Shown here: piece by piece, positions 9,122 through 17,668 of the stretch
Position numbering within the stretch: position 1 is the stretch's first letter
How the letters are laid out: every line of letters starts with the position of its first letter
NCBI GenBank assembly: GCA_040235565.1
Contig: JBECLA010000030.1
Span: forward strand, 1-47,388
Direction of reading: 5' to 3'
DNA length: 47,388 bases
Source of the DNA: JAHEIJ01 sp040235565
GTDB lineage: Bacteria; Pseudomonadota; Gammaproteobacteria; UBA6429; Thiohalophilaceae
Position numbers and translations under genes: made by a program
The notes under the pieces: generated by a model
Told to the model about the DNA's origin: nothing
Seen by the model: the letters and a program-made list of their open reading frames with translations, nothing else
Databases searched by the model: none

Positions 9122-9571
9122 CTAGCGCCGACGCTGGATTAACACGTTAATGATCTTGTCTTCTTCGTTAATACGATCTGCCAACATTTCCCCTAACAGC
9201 GACAGGTCCCGATCCAGGGTGTCCAGATCATTCAATCTGGCTTCTTCTTCATATTTTTCGTTGAAATCAAGAATGAAACGGGTGATGTTGGAAATCCGGG
9301 GGTAGATTTCACTGGCCAGATCCCTGACCGCGGCGCGACGTTCTGTGCCGTCTTCCAGGTAACGATACAACTGGAAATGAGCGCTGGCGGTATAATCCAC
9401 CAATGACTCGCAAAACTCCTGCAACAACATCTGGATATTTTCATCCGGCTTGAACGGTCGCATCGTCGCCAGCTGATTGAGTAACGCCAACGTTTCGGTC
9501 CGCGTTTCCAGCAGGGTATGCAGTTTATTGATTGAACTTGATCTGCGTTCAACAGCTTCCTGGACTTCCAC
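9122..9571 (-). CDS. rsd: Rsd/AlgQ-family anti-sigma-70 regulator
   Basis: 149 aa, close to E. coli Rsd (158 aa). Rsd/AlgQ binds region 4 of the housekeeping sigma factor and favours alternative sigma factors in stationary phase. The conserved core is recognisable: LQEFCESLVDYTASAHFQLY corresponds to DFCQSLVDYLSAGHFSIY in E. coli, and the end LADRINEEDKIINVLI to LEARFVLEDKLILLVL. GTG at 9571 is chosen because GGGAGG lies 6 nt upstream; a TTG one codon earlier is also possible. Single gene, convergent with the 46-aa gene. Confidence 0.88.
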   Translation of the reverse strand: MEVQEAVERRSSSINKLHTLLETRTETLALLNQLATMRPFKPDENIQMLLQEFCESLVDYTASAHFQLYRYLEDGTERRAAVRDLASEIYPRISNITRFILDFNEKYEEEARLNDLDTLDRDLSLLGEMLADRINEEDKIINVLIQRRR

Positions 9572-9674
9572 CAAACGCCTCCCGGTTCCCCCATTGAGAA
9601 CTCCAACTATGCCCCTGCTCGACTATAAATATCAAGCCGGGATCGTGGATTGGGTAATGTTTCACTTCACAAAA

Positions 9675-10397
9675 TCAGCCGTACACCCACAAAGGTAAAT
9701 TGCGGCTGGCTTCCCGCAAGATGCGTTCATGTTGCCGGTAATCCGGCATGCAGTCCGCCACCAGTTGCCAGAAGCCGGGGGAATGGTTCATATACCGGGT
9801 ATGGCACAACTCGTGAATGAGCAAATAACGCACCGTCATGGCAGGTAACAGCAGCAGGTTGCGATTCAGGCTGATGGTCCCGCGGCTGGAGCAACTGCCC
9901 CAACGGGTTTTCTGGCCCCGGATCTGCACCCGCGCAAATGACAGGTTCAATTCTTCACTCACCTGCTGTAACCAGGCGGGCAAGGTTTGACGCGCCCGTT
10001 GCTGAAGCCAGTGTCGCAGCCGGCTAGCATTTTCACTGGCTGACGCATGTTGATTGAGATACAGACACCGGGTTGTTTCCGCTGCCAGCGGATGAGTCGA
10101 CCGGCTGCCCACATATTCCACCCGCCAGGATTCCTCAATCGCAACCAGCACGATGCGATCAGGCTGCAGGGATTGCGCTGCCGGCAAAGTGCGCTGTTTG
10201 GCCGCCAACTGCTGCAGGACGCGCTGTAACCAGGGTTGTTTGGCAGTCAACAGGCGGGGCACGACGGCGGGATCCACCCCGGCCGGTATCACGACCACCA
10301 CCTTTCCCAGCGGCGTCACCTTGATGCGCGCCCGCCGGGCGCGGTGACTGATTTGCAGTTCATACGCCGGGAACTTTAATTCTGCCAAATCGGTCAT
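9675..10397 (-). CDS. YgjP-type M48-like metallopeptidase (DUF45)
   Basis: 240 aa. The C-terminal half carries the zinc signature HELCHTRYMNHSPGFW (HExxH with a third His six residues on), preceded by the family's TRWGSCSSRGTISLN segment. Proteins of this YgjP/DUF45 group are predicted cytoplasmic metallopeptidases with no established substrate. The N-terminal 100 residues form a basic, beta-rich region (ISHRARRARIKVTPLGKVVV). The divergent neighbour is trhP, 104 bp away. The start ATG has only a weak GGGTT nearby. Confidence 0.85.
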   Translation of the reverse strand: MTDLAELKFPAYELQISHRARRARIKVTPLGKVVVVIPAGVDPAVVPRLLTAKQPWLQRVLQQLAAKQRTLPAAQSLQPDRIVLVAIEESWRVEYVGSRSTHPLAAETTRCLYLNQHASASENASRLRHWLQQRARQTLPAWLQQVSEELNLSFARVQIRGQKTRWGSCSSRGTISLNRNLLLLPAMTVRYLLIHELCHTRYMNHSPGFWQLVADCMPDYRQHERILREASRNLPLWVYG

Positions 10398-10501
10398 AAC
10401 CCAACGCTGTCTCTGTGATGAATCCCGGGCTACACCATAACAGAAGTATTTCGATCAGGTATAATTGGCACGACTGTTCTGTTACTCCGCAACGAAAATT
10501 C

Positions 10502-11845
10502 ATGAAACCCGAATTACTGTTACCCGCCGGAACGCTGAAAAATATGCGTTATGCCTTCGCCTACGGGGCCGATGCCGTGTATGCCGGTCAGCCACGCTAT
10601 AGCCTGCGGGTACGTAATAATGATTTTATGCTGGACAATCTGGCCATCGGTATCGCGGAAGCCCATCGGCAGGACAAGAAATTCTTTGTCGCCAGCAACA
10701 TCATGCCGCATAACAGCAAGGTCAAAACCTATCTGGCGGACATGACCCCGGTAATGGAACTGCAGCCGGATGCCCTGATCATGGCTGATCCCGGACTGAT
10801 TATGCTGGTGCGTGAACGCTGGCCGGAGATGCCGATACATCTCTCGGTACAGGCAAACACGGTTAACTACGCAGCCGTCAAGTTCTGGCAATCCCTCGGC
10901 CTGTCACGCGTAATCCTGTCGCGTGAATTATCACTGGACGAAATCGAGGAAATTCGCCAGCTTTGCCCGGATATGGAACTGGAAGTGTTCGTGCACGGCG
11001 CGCTGTGTATCGCCTATTCCGGACGCTGCCTGTTGTCGGGTTATTTCAATCACCGGGACCCCAATCAAGGCACCTGCACCAATGCCTGTCGCTGGGAATA
11101 CAATGTGCATTCAGCGGCCGAGAACGAAACCGGCGATGTACAGAAAATTGACTTTGATGCCATGGCGGCGATGAAAAATCCGCAACTGTTTCCTGAAGCG
11201 GTTACTCAGCGTCACCCCCTGGCAGATCAGGTTTATCTCATTGAAGAAGCCACCCGGGAGGGGGAATACATGCCGATCATGGAAGATGAGCACGGCACCT
11301 ATATCATGAATTCCCGCGATCTGCGCGCCATCCAGCATATTGAGCGTCTCACCCGGATCGGGATCGACTCGTTTAAAATCGAAGGCCGGACCAAATCCCA
11401 TTACTATGTTGCCCGCACGGCACAGATCTATCGCCAGGCCATAGAGGACGCTCTGGCCGGCAAGCCGTTTGATCCCTCGTTATATGCCAAGCTGGAAAGC
11501 CTCGCCAATCGCGGTTACACCGAGGGCTTCTATGAACGGCACCCGGCCCATGCCTATCAGAATTATCTCGAAGGCCATTCGGCCAACTTCAGGCAACGCT
11601 TTGTCGGTGAAATTACCGGTTTCGATGCTGACAGGGGCATGGCCGAAATCCTGGTCAAAAACAAGTTTGCTGTCGGTGACCGTCTTGAAGTGATTCTGCC
11701 CGCCGGTAACCAGACCATCACCCTGCAACACATGGAAAATCTCAAAGGTGAAAACATGCAGGAAGTGCCGGGCGGTGGCTACCAGATTCGCATACCCCTG
11801 CCCGCCGCGGATTACGACAAGGGGCTGCTGGCCCGCAACCTCTAG
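10502..11845 (+). CDS. trhP: tRNA 5-hydroxyuridine synthesis protein (peptidase U32 family)
   Basis: 447 aa from ATG 10502 (MKPELLLPAGTLKNMRYAFAYGADAVYAG), matching E. coli YegQ/TrhP (453 aa); the open frame extends 29 codons upstream with no family similarity. TrhP acts in prephenate-dependent hydroxylation of U34 in tRNA. The U32 signature is present: EVFVHGALCIAYSGRCLLSG, followed by the further cysteines of GTCTNACRW that could hold an Fe-S cluster. The C-terminal beta domain (about 370-447) is complete. It is 117 bp upstream of the FGGY kinase, with no obvious terminator. Confidence 0.93.
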   Translation: MKPELLLPAGTLKNMRYAFAYGADAVYAGQPRYSLRVRNNDFMLDNLAIGIAEAHRQDKKFFVASNIMPHNSKVKTYLADMTPVMELQPDALIMADPGLIMLVRERWPEMPIHLSVQANTVNYAAVKFWQSLGLSRVILSRELSLDEIEEIRQLCPDMELEVFVHGALCIAYSGRCLLSGYFNHRDPNQGTCTNACRWEYNVHSAAENETGDVQKIDFDAMAAMKNPQLFPEAVTQRHPLADQVYLIEEATREGEYMPIMEDEHGTYIMNSRDLRAIQHIERLTRIGIDSFKIEGRTKSHYYVARTAQIYRQAIEDALAGKPFDPSLYAKLESLANRGYTEGFYERHPAHAYQNYLEGHSANFRQRFVGEITGFDADRGMAEILVKNKFAVGDRLEVILPAGNQTITLQHMENLKGENMQEVPGGGYQIRIPLPAADYDKGLLARNL

Positions 11846-11962
11846 CTCATCCAGAGCCCTTCAGCACAATATGGCTGCTTCCCGTTACGCCAGCGGGCCT
11901 GACTGGCTCTCATGCCAGCTTGGCCGTTAGACTAGACCCCTACGACACTTCCGCGAGGTGGC

Positions 11963-13417
11963 ATGAGCTACCAGAATCCCAATGATCTTTACCTGTGCAT
12001 CGATCAGGGCGGTCACGCCAGCCGGGTACTGGTGTTCAATCAGGATGGCAAAATGGTGGCCCAGGCTTCACAGGACATCGCGGCCCGACACGCGGCTGAA
12101 GGGTACATCGAATACCCGGCCGATGCGGTATTGGCATCGATACTTAACCCCTTACGGGCGGTACTTGATGAACTGGGTCCCGGACTACAGAGGATCAGAT
12201 CCGCCGGCCTCGCCACCCAAAGGTCCAATGTCGTTTGCTGGGACAGCGTCACGGGTGAAGCCCTCAGTCCCATCATCAGTTGGCAGGATTGCCGCGGGAC
12301 CAGCCAGGTGCAACAACTGCAGGCCCATGCCGATCAGATCCGTCTCACCACCGGGCTGTTTCTGTCGCCGCATTATGGTGCCAGCAAACTCCGCTGGTGT
12401 CTGGAACAGCTGCCGGCGGTCCGGTCCGCCCTGACAGCGGAACGTTTGTGTTACGGCCCCATGGCCAGTTATCTCATCCGCCATCTGATTGAGGGACAAC
12501 CGCATCTGGTGGATCCGGTCAATGCCAGCCGCACCCAGTTACTCAATTTACAGACACTCGACTGGGACGCGGATCTGCTGTCACTGTTCGAGGTGCCGCG
12601 CGCCCCGCTGCCAGCCTGCGTCCCCAACCACTATCACTTCGGCCAGTTGAACGAGGCCCCTGCCGTTCCATTAAAGCTGGTCAGCGGCGACCAGGCGACC
12701 GCCATGTATGCCTATGGCAAGCTGCAACCGGAGACCGCCTACCTCAATATGGGTACCGGTGCCTTTCTCTCCCGGCCGTCCGGCCAGGCTCGCATCTATA
12801 ATCGCCGCCTGTTAACCAGTGTGATCCAGCACCAAGCAGGACAAACCGAATATGTACTGGAAGGCACCGTGAACGGGGCCGGGGCGGCCCTGGAATGGTT
12901 TGCCGAAGAATTTGCCGTCCCGGACCTGTGGCAGGCGTTGCCTCACTGGCTCAGTGATTCGACCCGGCACGAGACATTGTTTCTGAACGGTGTCGCCGGT
13001 CTGGGTGCGCCGTTCTGGGTCGCGGATTTTCCCAGCCGTTTTGTCGGTGAAACCAGTCTACAGGCGCGCGCCATCGCCGTGGTCGAAAGCATGGCCTTTC
13101 TGATCCAGGCCAGCCTGGACGAAATGCAGAAATTCGCCTCACCCCCGGCCCAGATCCAGATCACCGGGGGACTGGCACAGCTGGATGGGCTGTGTCAGCG
13201 CATAGCGGATCTCTCCGGTCTGGCGGTGTATCGACCGCTGCAATGCGAAGCCACCGGTCGGGGAACGGCCTACTTGCTTGCCGGTGGCCCCGCGCACTGG
13301 CCGGAAGACGAGCCGGGTAACTGGTTTATGCCAGGCGACAACCCGGCGCTGCAGCGAGCCTATCGAAGCTGGTTGGCGCTGATGTTAGAAAACCTGCGCA
13401 CCCCGCCGACACGATGA
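11963..13417 (+). CDS. FGGY-family carbohydrate kinase, glycerol-kinase-like
   Basis: 484 aa against about 500 for GlpK. It has the N-terminal phosphate-binding strand (YLCIDQGGHASRVLVFN), a DPVNASRTQLLNLQTLDWD segment nearly the same as GlpK's DYTNASRTMLFNIHTLDWD, the catalytic-Asp motif SGDQATAMYAYG, and the C-terminal ITGGLAQLDGLCQ. The nucleotide strand reads DQGGHASR where GlpK has DQGTTSSR, so substrate or rate may differ. It likely phosphorylates glycerol or a related polyol, which fits the convergent GlpD and GDPD genes. AGGTGGC just before the ATG supports the start. No glpF or repressor is nearby. Confidence 0.85.
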   Translation: MSYQNPNDLYLCIDQGGHASRVLVFNQDGKMVAQASQDIAARHAAEGYIEYPADAVLASILNPLRAVLDELGPGLQRIRSAGLATQRSNVVCWDSVTGEALSPIISWQDCRGTSQVQQLQAHADQIRLTTGLFLSPHYGASKLRWCLEQLPAVRSALTAERLCYGPMASYLIRHLIEGQPHLVDPVNASRTQLLNLQTLDWDADLLSLFEVPRAPLPACVPNHYHFGQLNEAPAVPLKLVSGDQATAMYAYGKLQPETAYLNMGTGAFLSRPSGQARIYNRRLLTSVIQHQAGQTEYVLEGTVNGAGAALEWFAEEFAVPDLWQALPHWLSDSTRHETLFLNGVAGLGAPFWVADFPSRFVGETSLQARAIAVVESMAFLIQASLDEMQKFASPPAQIQITGGLAQLDGLCQRIADLSGLAVYRPLQCEATGRGTAYLLAGGPAHWPEDEPGNWFMPGDNPALQRAYRSWLALMLENLRTPPTR

Positions 13418-13447
13418 CAGTATTCCGACTGGCTGTGTCGGCTGCCA

Positions 13448-14602
13448 TTACGGGGACAGAGGCAAGATGCGGGTATTGGCTTTTCGTTTTGCGGCGGGAA
13501 GATAAGGCCGGAGGTGTTGTAACACGGATTCGGCCGTGGCCCGGTAACCGGTCAGTTTTCCGCCGTACAGGCTCAGGACCCGCTCCGGACCAGGCTGCAA
13601 GACCGTATCACGTGGCCGGTGAAACAAGGCATGCCCCGATTTCGGTAACACGCGCAGGCCGGCATAGCTCTCCCGTATCTGATCCGGCGCAGAGGGAAAA
13701 TAATGCCGGAAAACCTCGCGCAGGTATTCAACCTCGGCCGGTAACGGGGCTTCGCGCCCCGGTTCGCCGTAATAGACTGTTTCCGTCGTGCCAACCAGGG
13801 TGGCGTCCTGCCAGGGCATGATAAAGATCGCCCGCCCATCCTGCGGCGACTCGACATAAAACACACCGGGTGGCGCCGGCGCGTCAACGATAATATGCGT
13901 GCCCTGCACCAGTTCGATAGCCAGTCCCAGATGAGCGGGGGTGATGCGATCACGGATTTGATTCACCCAGGGTCCAGCAGCATTGACAAGCACCCGGGTC
14001 GTACACCGGACTTCTTCGCCAGCCTGCAGATACGTCACGTCAACCGATTTTGATGCGGCCTGTGCCGCCACAAAGTGTGCCGGACACAGCAATTCTGCAC
14101 CCAATGCCCGGGCGGAACGCATCACCGCCCGGGTCAACGCCGCGTCATCGGTCTGTGCATCCCAGAACCGGAAGACCTTCAGCAACCCGGTTTGCTCCAC
14201 CCCGAGATGAGCCCAGTCAGACTCGGGAACAGTCTGAAAGCGGGAGGAGGCACGAAATCCACCCAACAGGCTGTAAAGCAGGAGACCGACGTGCACCACG
14301 GCTGGACGACGACGGGTGGTGTGATAAAGGGGAATATAAAACGGTATCAGTCTGACCAGTTCCGGCGCATTGCGCACTAGCCGATCCCGTTCCAACAGCG
14401 CTTTGCGAACCAGTGCATATTGATGACTTTCCAGATACCGCAGCCCGCCGTGAATCAATTTACTGGAGCGACTGGAAGTGCCCGCGGCTATCGCCTGCTG
14501 TTCCAGCACCCTGACCCGATAACCGGCAGCCGCGACGGCCTGGGCCACACCGGCACCCTGGATGCCGGCACCGATGATCATGACATCGACATCCTCATCC
14601 AA
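13448..14602 (-). CDS. glpD: FAD-dependent glycerol-3-phosphate dehydrogenase-like protein
   Basis: 384 aa from TTG 14602, preceded by AGGAG 6 nt upstream. It opens with the Rossmann FAD motif (VMIIGAGIQGAGVAQAVAAAGYRV) and has TSSRSSKLIHGGLRYLE, the GlpD signature. The family oxidises sn-glycerol-3-phosphate to dihydroxyacetone phosphate at the membrane, feeding electrons to quinone. It is shorter than E. coli GlpD (501 aa): the C-terminal helical cap domain is missing, as in compact FAD oxidases of the GlpA/GlpD group, so the physiological acceptor is uncertain. The start overlaps the stop of the GDPD gene by 8 nt, implying translational coupling. Confidence 0.85.
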   Translation of the reverse strand: MDEDVDVMIIGAGIQGAGVAQAVAAAGYRVRVLEQQAIAAGTSSRSSKLIHGGLRYLESHQYALVRKALLERDRLVRNAPELVRLIPFYIPLYHTTRRRPAVVHVGLLLYSLLGGFRASSRFQTVPESDWAHLGVEQTGLLKVFRFWDAQTDDAALTRAVMRSARALGAELLCPAHFVAAQAASKSVDVTYLQAGEEVRCTTRVLVNAAGPWVNQIRDRITPAHLGLAIELVQGTHIIVDAPAPPGVFYVESPQDGRAIFIMPWQDATLVGTTETVYYGEPGREAPLPAEVEYLREVFRHYFPSAPDQIRESYAGLRVLPKSGHALFHRPRDTVLQPGPERVLSLYGGKLTGYRATAESVLQHLRPYLPAAKRKANTRILPLSP

Positions 14603-15344
14603 GCGTATCTCCTTTCGTCGCCATGGCCGACAACATTTCACCGATCGCAAAGGTTTCGATCAGGTTGGCGCCCCGCTGCAACAAAGTGATTGCCTGCCGA
14701 GGATCGGTGCACTCAAACAACACCAGCTCGCAGTCTTCACACTCCAGTTTCCCTTCCGGCGGCAGGCCTTTTAACTCGCAAAACAGATAGTCAGGTTTGA
14801 GTTGGCGAAGGGCCGGCTGATCACGCTCTGCCCAGTCATCCATGACGACGCCGATGGGCACATCGGCAAACTGTCGCGTGCTCTGTAATGCCTCCAGACT
14901 GTACGAGATCACCACGGCATGAGCATCTATCGGCCGGAGTAACGGCAACACCTGCTGCACCACGGCAGCCACCCCAAAGGTTTCCAGGCTGATCCGTTTA
15001 AGTTCGACAAACACCTTCACCTCGGGATGGGAGGTTAGCAGCGTGACCACATCGGCCAGGTGTGGAATAGCAATTGCCGGGGCGACGCTCGCCAGAGGGG
15101 TACTGCCATGCACCTGAAACTGTTGTAACTCCTGCCAGGAATAGTCATGCACAGCGCCGGGTTGACCGCACAATCTGACCAGATCCCGATCATGGAACAG
15201 CACCACCTCGCCATCCTGGCTCATTTGCACATCCACCTCCAGATAGCGGGCACCGGCCTGCAACGCCGCCTCGATGGAAGGCAGGGTATTTTCCGGCAAG
15301 CGGGCCGGATAGCCCCGGTGTGCAACAAGATGGTCAGCAAACAT
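14595..15344 (-). CDS. Glycerophosphodiester phosphodiesterase
   Basis: 249 aa from ATG 15344; a longer frame starts at 15395, but the UgpQ family places its first motif about 8 residues in, as here (LVAHRGYPARLPENT). It hydrolyses glycerophosphodiesters to glycerol-3-phosphate and an alcohol. Catalytic motifs are present: HRG at 9-11, PENT at 17-20, ARYLEVDVQMSQDGEVVLFHD with metal Glu/Asp and the acid-base His. There is no signal peptide, so a cytoplasmic UgpQ-like enzyme. Its product is the substrate of the overlapping downstream GlpD gene, making a two-step unit. Confidence 0.9.
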   Translation of the reverse strand: MFADHLVAHRGYPARLPENTLPSIEAALQAGARYLEVDVQMSQDGEVVLFHDRDLVRLCGQPGAVHDYSWQELQQFQVHGSTPLASVAPAIAIPHLADVVTLLTSHPEVKVFVELKRISLETFGVAAVVQQVLPLLRPIDAHAVVISYSLEALQSTRQFADVPIGVVMDDWAERDQPALRQLKPDYLFCELKGLPPEGKLECEDCELVLFECTDPRQAITLLQRGANLIETFAIGEMLSAMATKGDTLG

Positions 15345-15448
15345 GTCTTTGCCAGTCTTTTTGTTAAGTTTAGAAGGTTTTAAGACCAAACCCATCCGGG
15401 TATAGTAGTTTGCTCACTTTGTGGCTTCAGCCTGATAAAATATGAAAG

Positions 15449-16156
15449 ATGTTCAGCACCCAGCTTAATGTAATCCAGATCATTGCGATCGCCATCCTGC
15501 CGATACTCTTCGCCATTGTGGTCCATGAAGTATCACACGGCTGGGTGGCGAAAAAATTCGGTGACAATACCGCCTACCTGCTGGGTCGATTGACATTGAA
15601 TCCGTTCAAGCACATCGATCCCGTGGGTACCATTCTGGTTCCCCTGTTAATGCTCGTGTTCTTCAAGTTTGCTTTTGGCTGGGCCAAACCGGTACCCGTC
15701 GACTGGCGTAATCTTAATAATCCCCGCCGTGACATGGTCTTTGTGGCCGCCGCCGGCCCGTTTTCAAACCTGCTCATGGCCATCGGCTGGGGACTTATTA
15801 TCCATCTTGCTGCCTTGTTTCCGAACAGTCTGCTCGTTCTCAAGGAACCACTGATTTATATGGGAGCCATCGGCATTTTCGCCAATGTGATCTTGATGGT
15901 CTTCAACCTCGTCCCGTTGCCACCACTGGACGGTGGTCGTGTTGCGGTAGGTTTATTGCCGCCACGACTTTCCTACATGCTGAGTCAACTCGAACCGTAC
16001 GGTCTGATCATCATCGTGTTACTCCTGGTAAGCGGGTTTTTCGGGGGGTTTTTAATGCCCATCATCTTCAGCGTCATCAGGGCCATTGAATTCATGACCG
16101 GTCTGCCCACGGACACGACCTTGGGCCTGATGGCGGTGATTCTCCAGAGCGGCTGA
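15449..16156 (+). CDS. Site-2-type intramembrane zinc metalloprotease (M50)
   Basis: 235 aa with six or so hydrophobic segments. HEVSH (26-30) in the first helix gives the HExxH zinc site. FNLVPLPPLDGGRV, about 130 residues later, carries the third ligand Asp in the NxxPxxxLDG motif. It also has the N-terminal GRLTLNPFKHIDPVGT loop of the short M50B group. Such small site-2 proteases lack the PDZ domain of RseP, and their targets are mostly unknown. In many proteobacteria this gene precedes trpS; here the next gene is the membrane RRM protein. The start has only a weak GAAAG box. Confidence 0.92.
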   Translation: MFSTQLNVIQIIAIAILPILFAIVVHEVSHGWVAKKFGDNTAYLLGRLTLNPFKHIDPVGTILVPLLMLVFFKFAFGWAKPVPVDWRNLNNPRRDMVFVAAAGPFSNLLMAIGWGLIIHLAALFPNSLLVLKEPLIYMGAIGIFANVILMVFNLVPLPPLDGGRVAVGLLPPRLSYMLSQLEPYGLIIIVLLLVSGFFGGFLMPIIFSVIRAIEFMTGLPTDTTLGLMAVILQSG

Positions 16157-16341
16157 CCACCATCCATCGACAAACTGAAATACCAAACCGGAAATGACCT
16201 CTGCTTTTTGCACCATCGTGTGCGTTCCATTGTCATGCCAAGAATATCCTGATTAGAATACCTGCCTGTTAGTTTGCAGCACCGGTAACACCGGCCTTGG
16301 CTGAGCCTGTTGAACATTAAATTTAAAGGGCTGTTGTCACG

Positions 16342-16800
16342 ATGAAATTTGAACTTCCTTCCCCTGGCTATATGGTCAAAGCCCTCATCATCGCCCTGCT
16401 GTTGGCCATCCTGGGTTTGCTGCTTTATCCCTCTCTTGCTTTGGAAACCCTTTCCATAGAACGTCTGTTCAGTTATGCCTTGCTGGCAGGTGCCATTTGC
16501 GGTGCGCTATTCAGCGCCGTGGCGATCAAACTGCCCGGGGATAACCGCACCGAATCGATTTTTGTGGGTAACCTGGCATTCAAAATGTCCCCTCATGCCC
16601 TGCGTGAATTGTTTGCTCGGTATGGAGAGGTTCATGCGGTCCGCCTGATGACCGATCGCGTCACCCGCAAACCCCGCGGCTTTGGTTTTGTGGAAATGAA
16701 TCGCAGGCAGGCGCGCACGGCGATTCGCGCCCTTGACGGCACAGAATTTTATGGCCGGGAACTGAAGGTCAATATTGCCAATGAGCGAAAACCTCAATAA
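16342..16800 (+). CDS. Membrane-anchored RRM RNA-binding protein
   Basis: 152 aa. Two hydrophobic helices (about 12-29 and 42-63) are followed by a complete RRM: RNP2 IFVGNL at 73-78 and RNP1 RGFGFVEM at 112-119, both with the aromatic residues that stack on RNA bases, ending in ELKVNIANERKPQ. The RRM should face the cytoplasm, tethering RNA at the inner membrane. Bacterial RRM proteins are usually small and soluble, so the two-helix anchor is uncommon. It is followed by a strong terminator and is probably monocistronic (185-bp upstream gap). Confidence 0.88.
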   Translation: MKFELPSPGYMVKALIIALLLAILGLLLYPSLALETLSIERLFSYALLAGAICGALFSAVAIKLPGDNRTESIFVGNLAFKMSPHALRELFARYGEVHAVRLMTDRVTRKPRGFGFVEMNRRQARTAIRALDGTEFYGRELKVNIANERKPQ

Positions 16801-16814
16801 GCAAAAGTGCGGCA

Positions 16815-16844
16815 TAAAAAAGGGGGCCAGGCCCCCTTTTATTT
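16815..16844. terminator. Bidirectional intrinsic terminator (RRM gene / FKBP gene)
   Basis: AAAAAAGGGGGCC-AG-GGCCCCCTTTT-like stem with A-tract on one side and T-tract on the other. It lies between two convergent genes and can stop transcription from both directions; it overlaps the FKBP stop codon by two bases. Confidence 0.9.
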
Positions 16845-17196
16845 AACCCTGTACGTCAAGTAACTCGACGTCAAATACCAGTGTCGCATTGGGCGGAATG
16901 ACCCCACCGGCGCCGCGGGCGCCATAGCCCAGCTCGGCGGGAATAATCAAGGTGCGTTGCCCGCCGACTTTCATCCCGGCAACGCCCTGATCCCAGCCCT
17001 TGATCACCTGGCCGGCGCCAAGATTGAACATAAAGGGGTCATTCCGGTCCCGGGAACTGTCAAACTTGTTACCCTTGTTATCGGCAACGGCCTCATCGAA
17101 CAACCAACCGGTGTAATGCACGACCACCGGTTTCCCGGCAACAGCTTCTTTGCCTTCTCCGACCTGCTGATCGATGGTTTGTAATTCGCTGACCAT
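16843..17196 (-). CDS. FKBP-type peptidyl-prolyl cis-trans isomerase
   Basis: 117 aa, a single FKBP domain with no signal peptide, so cytoplasmic. Characteristic segments are present: VVVHYTGWLFDE, KFDSSRDRNDPFMFNLGAGQVIKGWDQGVAGMKVGGQRTL and IPAELGYGARGAGGVIPPNATLVFDVELLDV. It catalyses proline isomerisation in protein folding. A clear AAGGAG 7 nt before the ATG fixes the start. It is the last gene of a probable cluster with the five-cysteine protein and htpX, which suggests a protein quality-control theme. Confidence 0.95.
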   Translation of the reverse strand: MVSELQTIDQQVGEGKEAVAGKPVVVHYTGWLFDEAVADNKGNKFDSSRDRNDPFMFNLGAGQVIKGWDQGVAGMKVGGQRTLIIPAELGYGARGAGGVIPPNATLVFDVELLDVQG

Positions 17197-17222
17197 AAGC
17201 TTTCTCCTTTCGTTGTAAAAAA

Positions 17223-17633
17223 TTAACCCCGACCGCGCCGGCGTTTCAGTTTGTATCCAGATATAAACGCAGCCAGTTCGGCATAGGGGAAGTGATCCAG
17301 GTCGTGATACCGGGCTTCCGCCGCATCCACCAGAGTAACAATATTGGCAACACTGTCAGCCGTTTGCCCGCTAACCAGTTTGTCTAGGCCAAACAAACCA
17401 CCAAACTGGATTTTCTGTAACACGCTGTGCGGCATCGCAGTGAGATCATCCTCAACATCGAACTGCGGTAAAGCCGCCTGTTTCAGGCGTTGAAACAGAT
17501 CGCCACAGCGGGAATGGGCGGTATCATCCTGGCAAATGATTTCGGCGCCACCACGGCGAACCACCTGCTCGGCATGTACACAGCGACAGCTCTCGCTGAC
17601 CAAAGTACTTCCAAATGGACATAACTTTTCCAC
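17223..17633 (-). CDS. Conserved-looking protein with five cysteines, unknown function
   Basis: 136 aa from GTG 17633, with GGAGG about 11 nt upstream; a TTG start at 17651 is also possible. The N-terminal half has cysteines in CPFG, CRCVHAE, IICQDD and HSRCGD plus two histidines, a spacing that could bind iron-sulfur or zinc. The C-terminal half is helical and ends in a basic tail (KLKRRRGRG). I do not recognise a named family. It sits between htpX (35 nt upstream) and FKBP (26 nt downstream) on the same strand, so it is likely co-expressed with them. Confidence 0.7.
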   Translation of the reverse strand: MEKLCPFGSTLVSESCRCVHAEQVVRRGGAEIICQDDTAHSRCGDLFQRLKQAALPQFDVEDDLTAMPHSVLQKIQFGGLFGLDKLVSGQTADSVANIVTLVDAAEARYHDLDHFPYAELAAFISGYKLKRRRGRG

Positions 17634-17668
17634 GTTTCCGGCTTCCTCCAAAAGGCTATACCGGACCC

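Noticed and set aside
13414..13821. 135-aa open frame on the + strand antisense to the GlpD-like gene
   Set aside because: Arg/Pro/Gly-rich composition without domains; shadow of the coding strand opposite.
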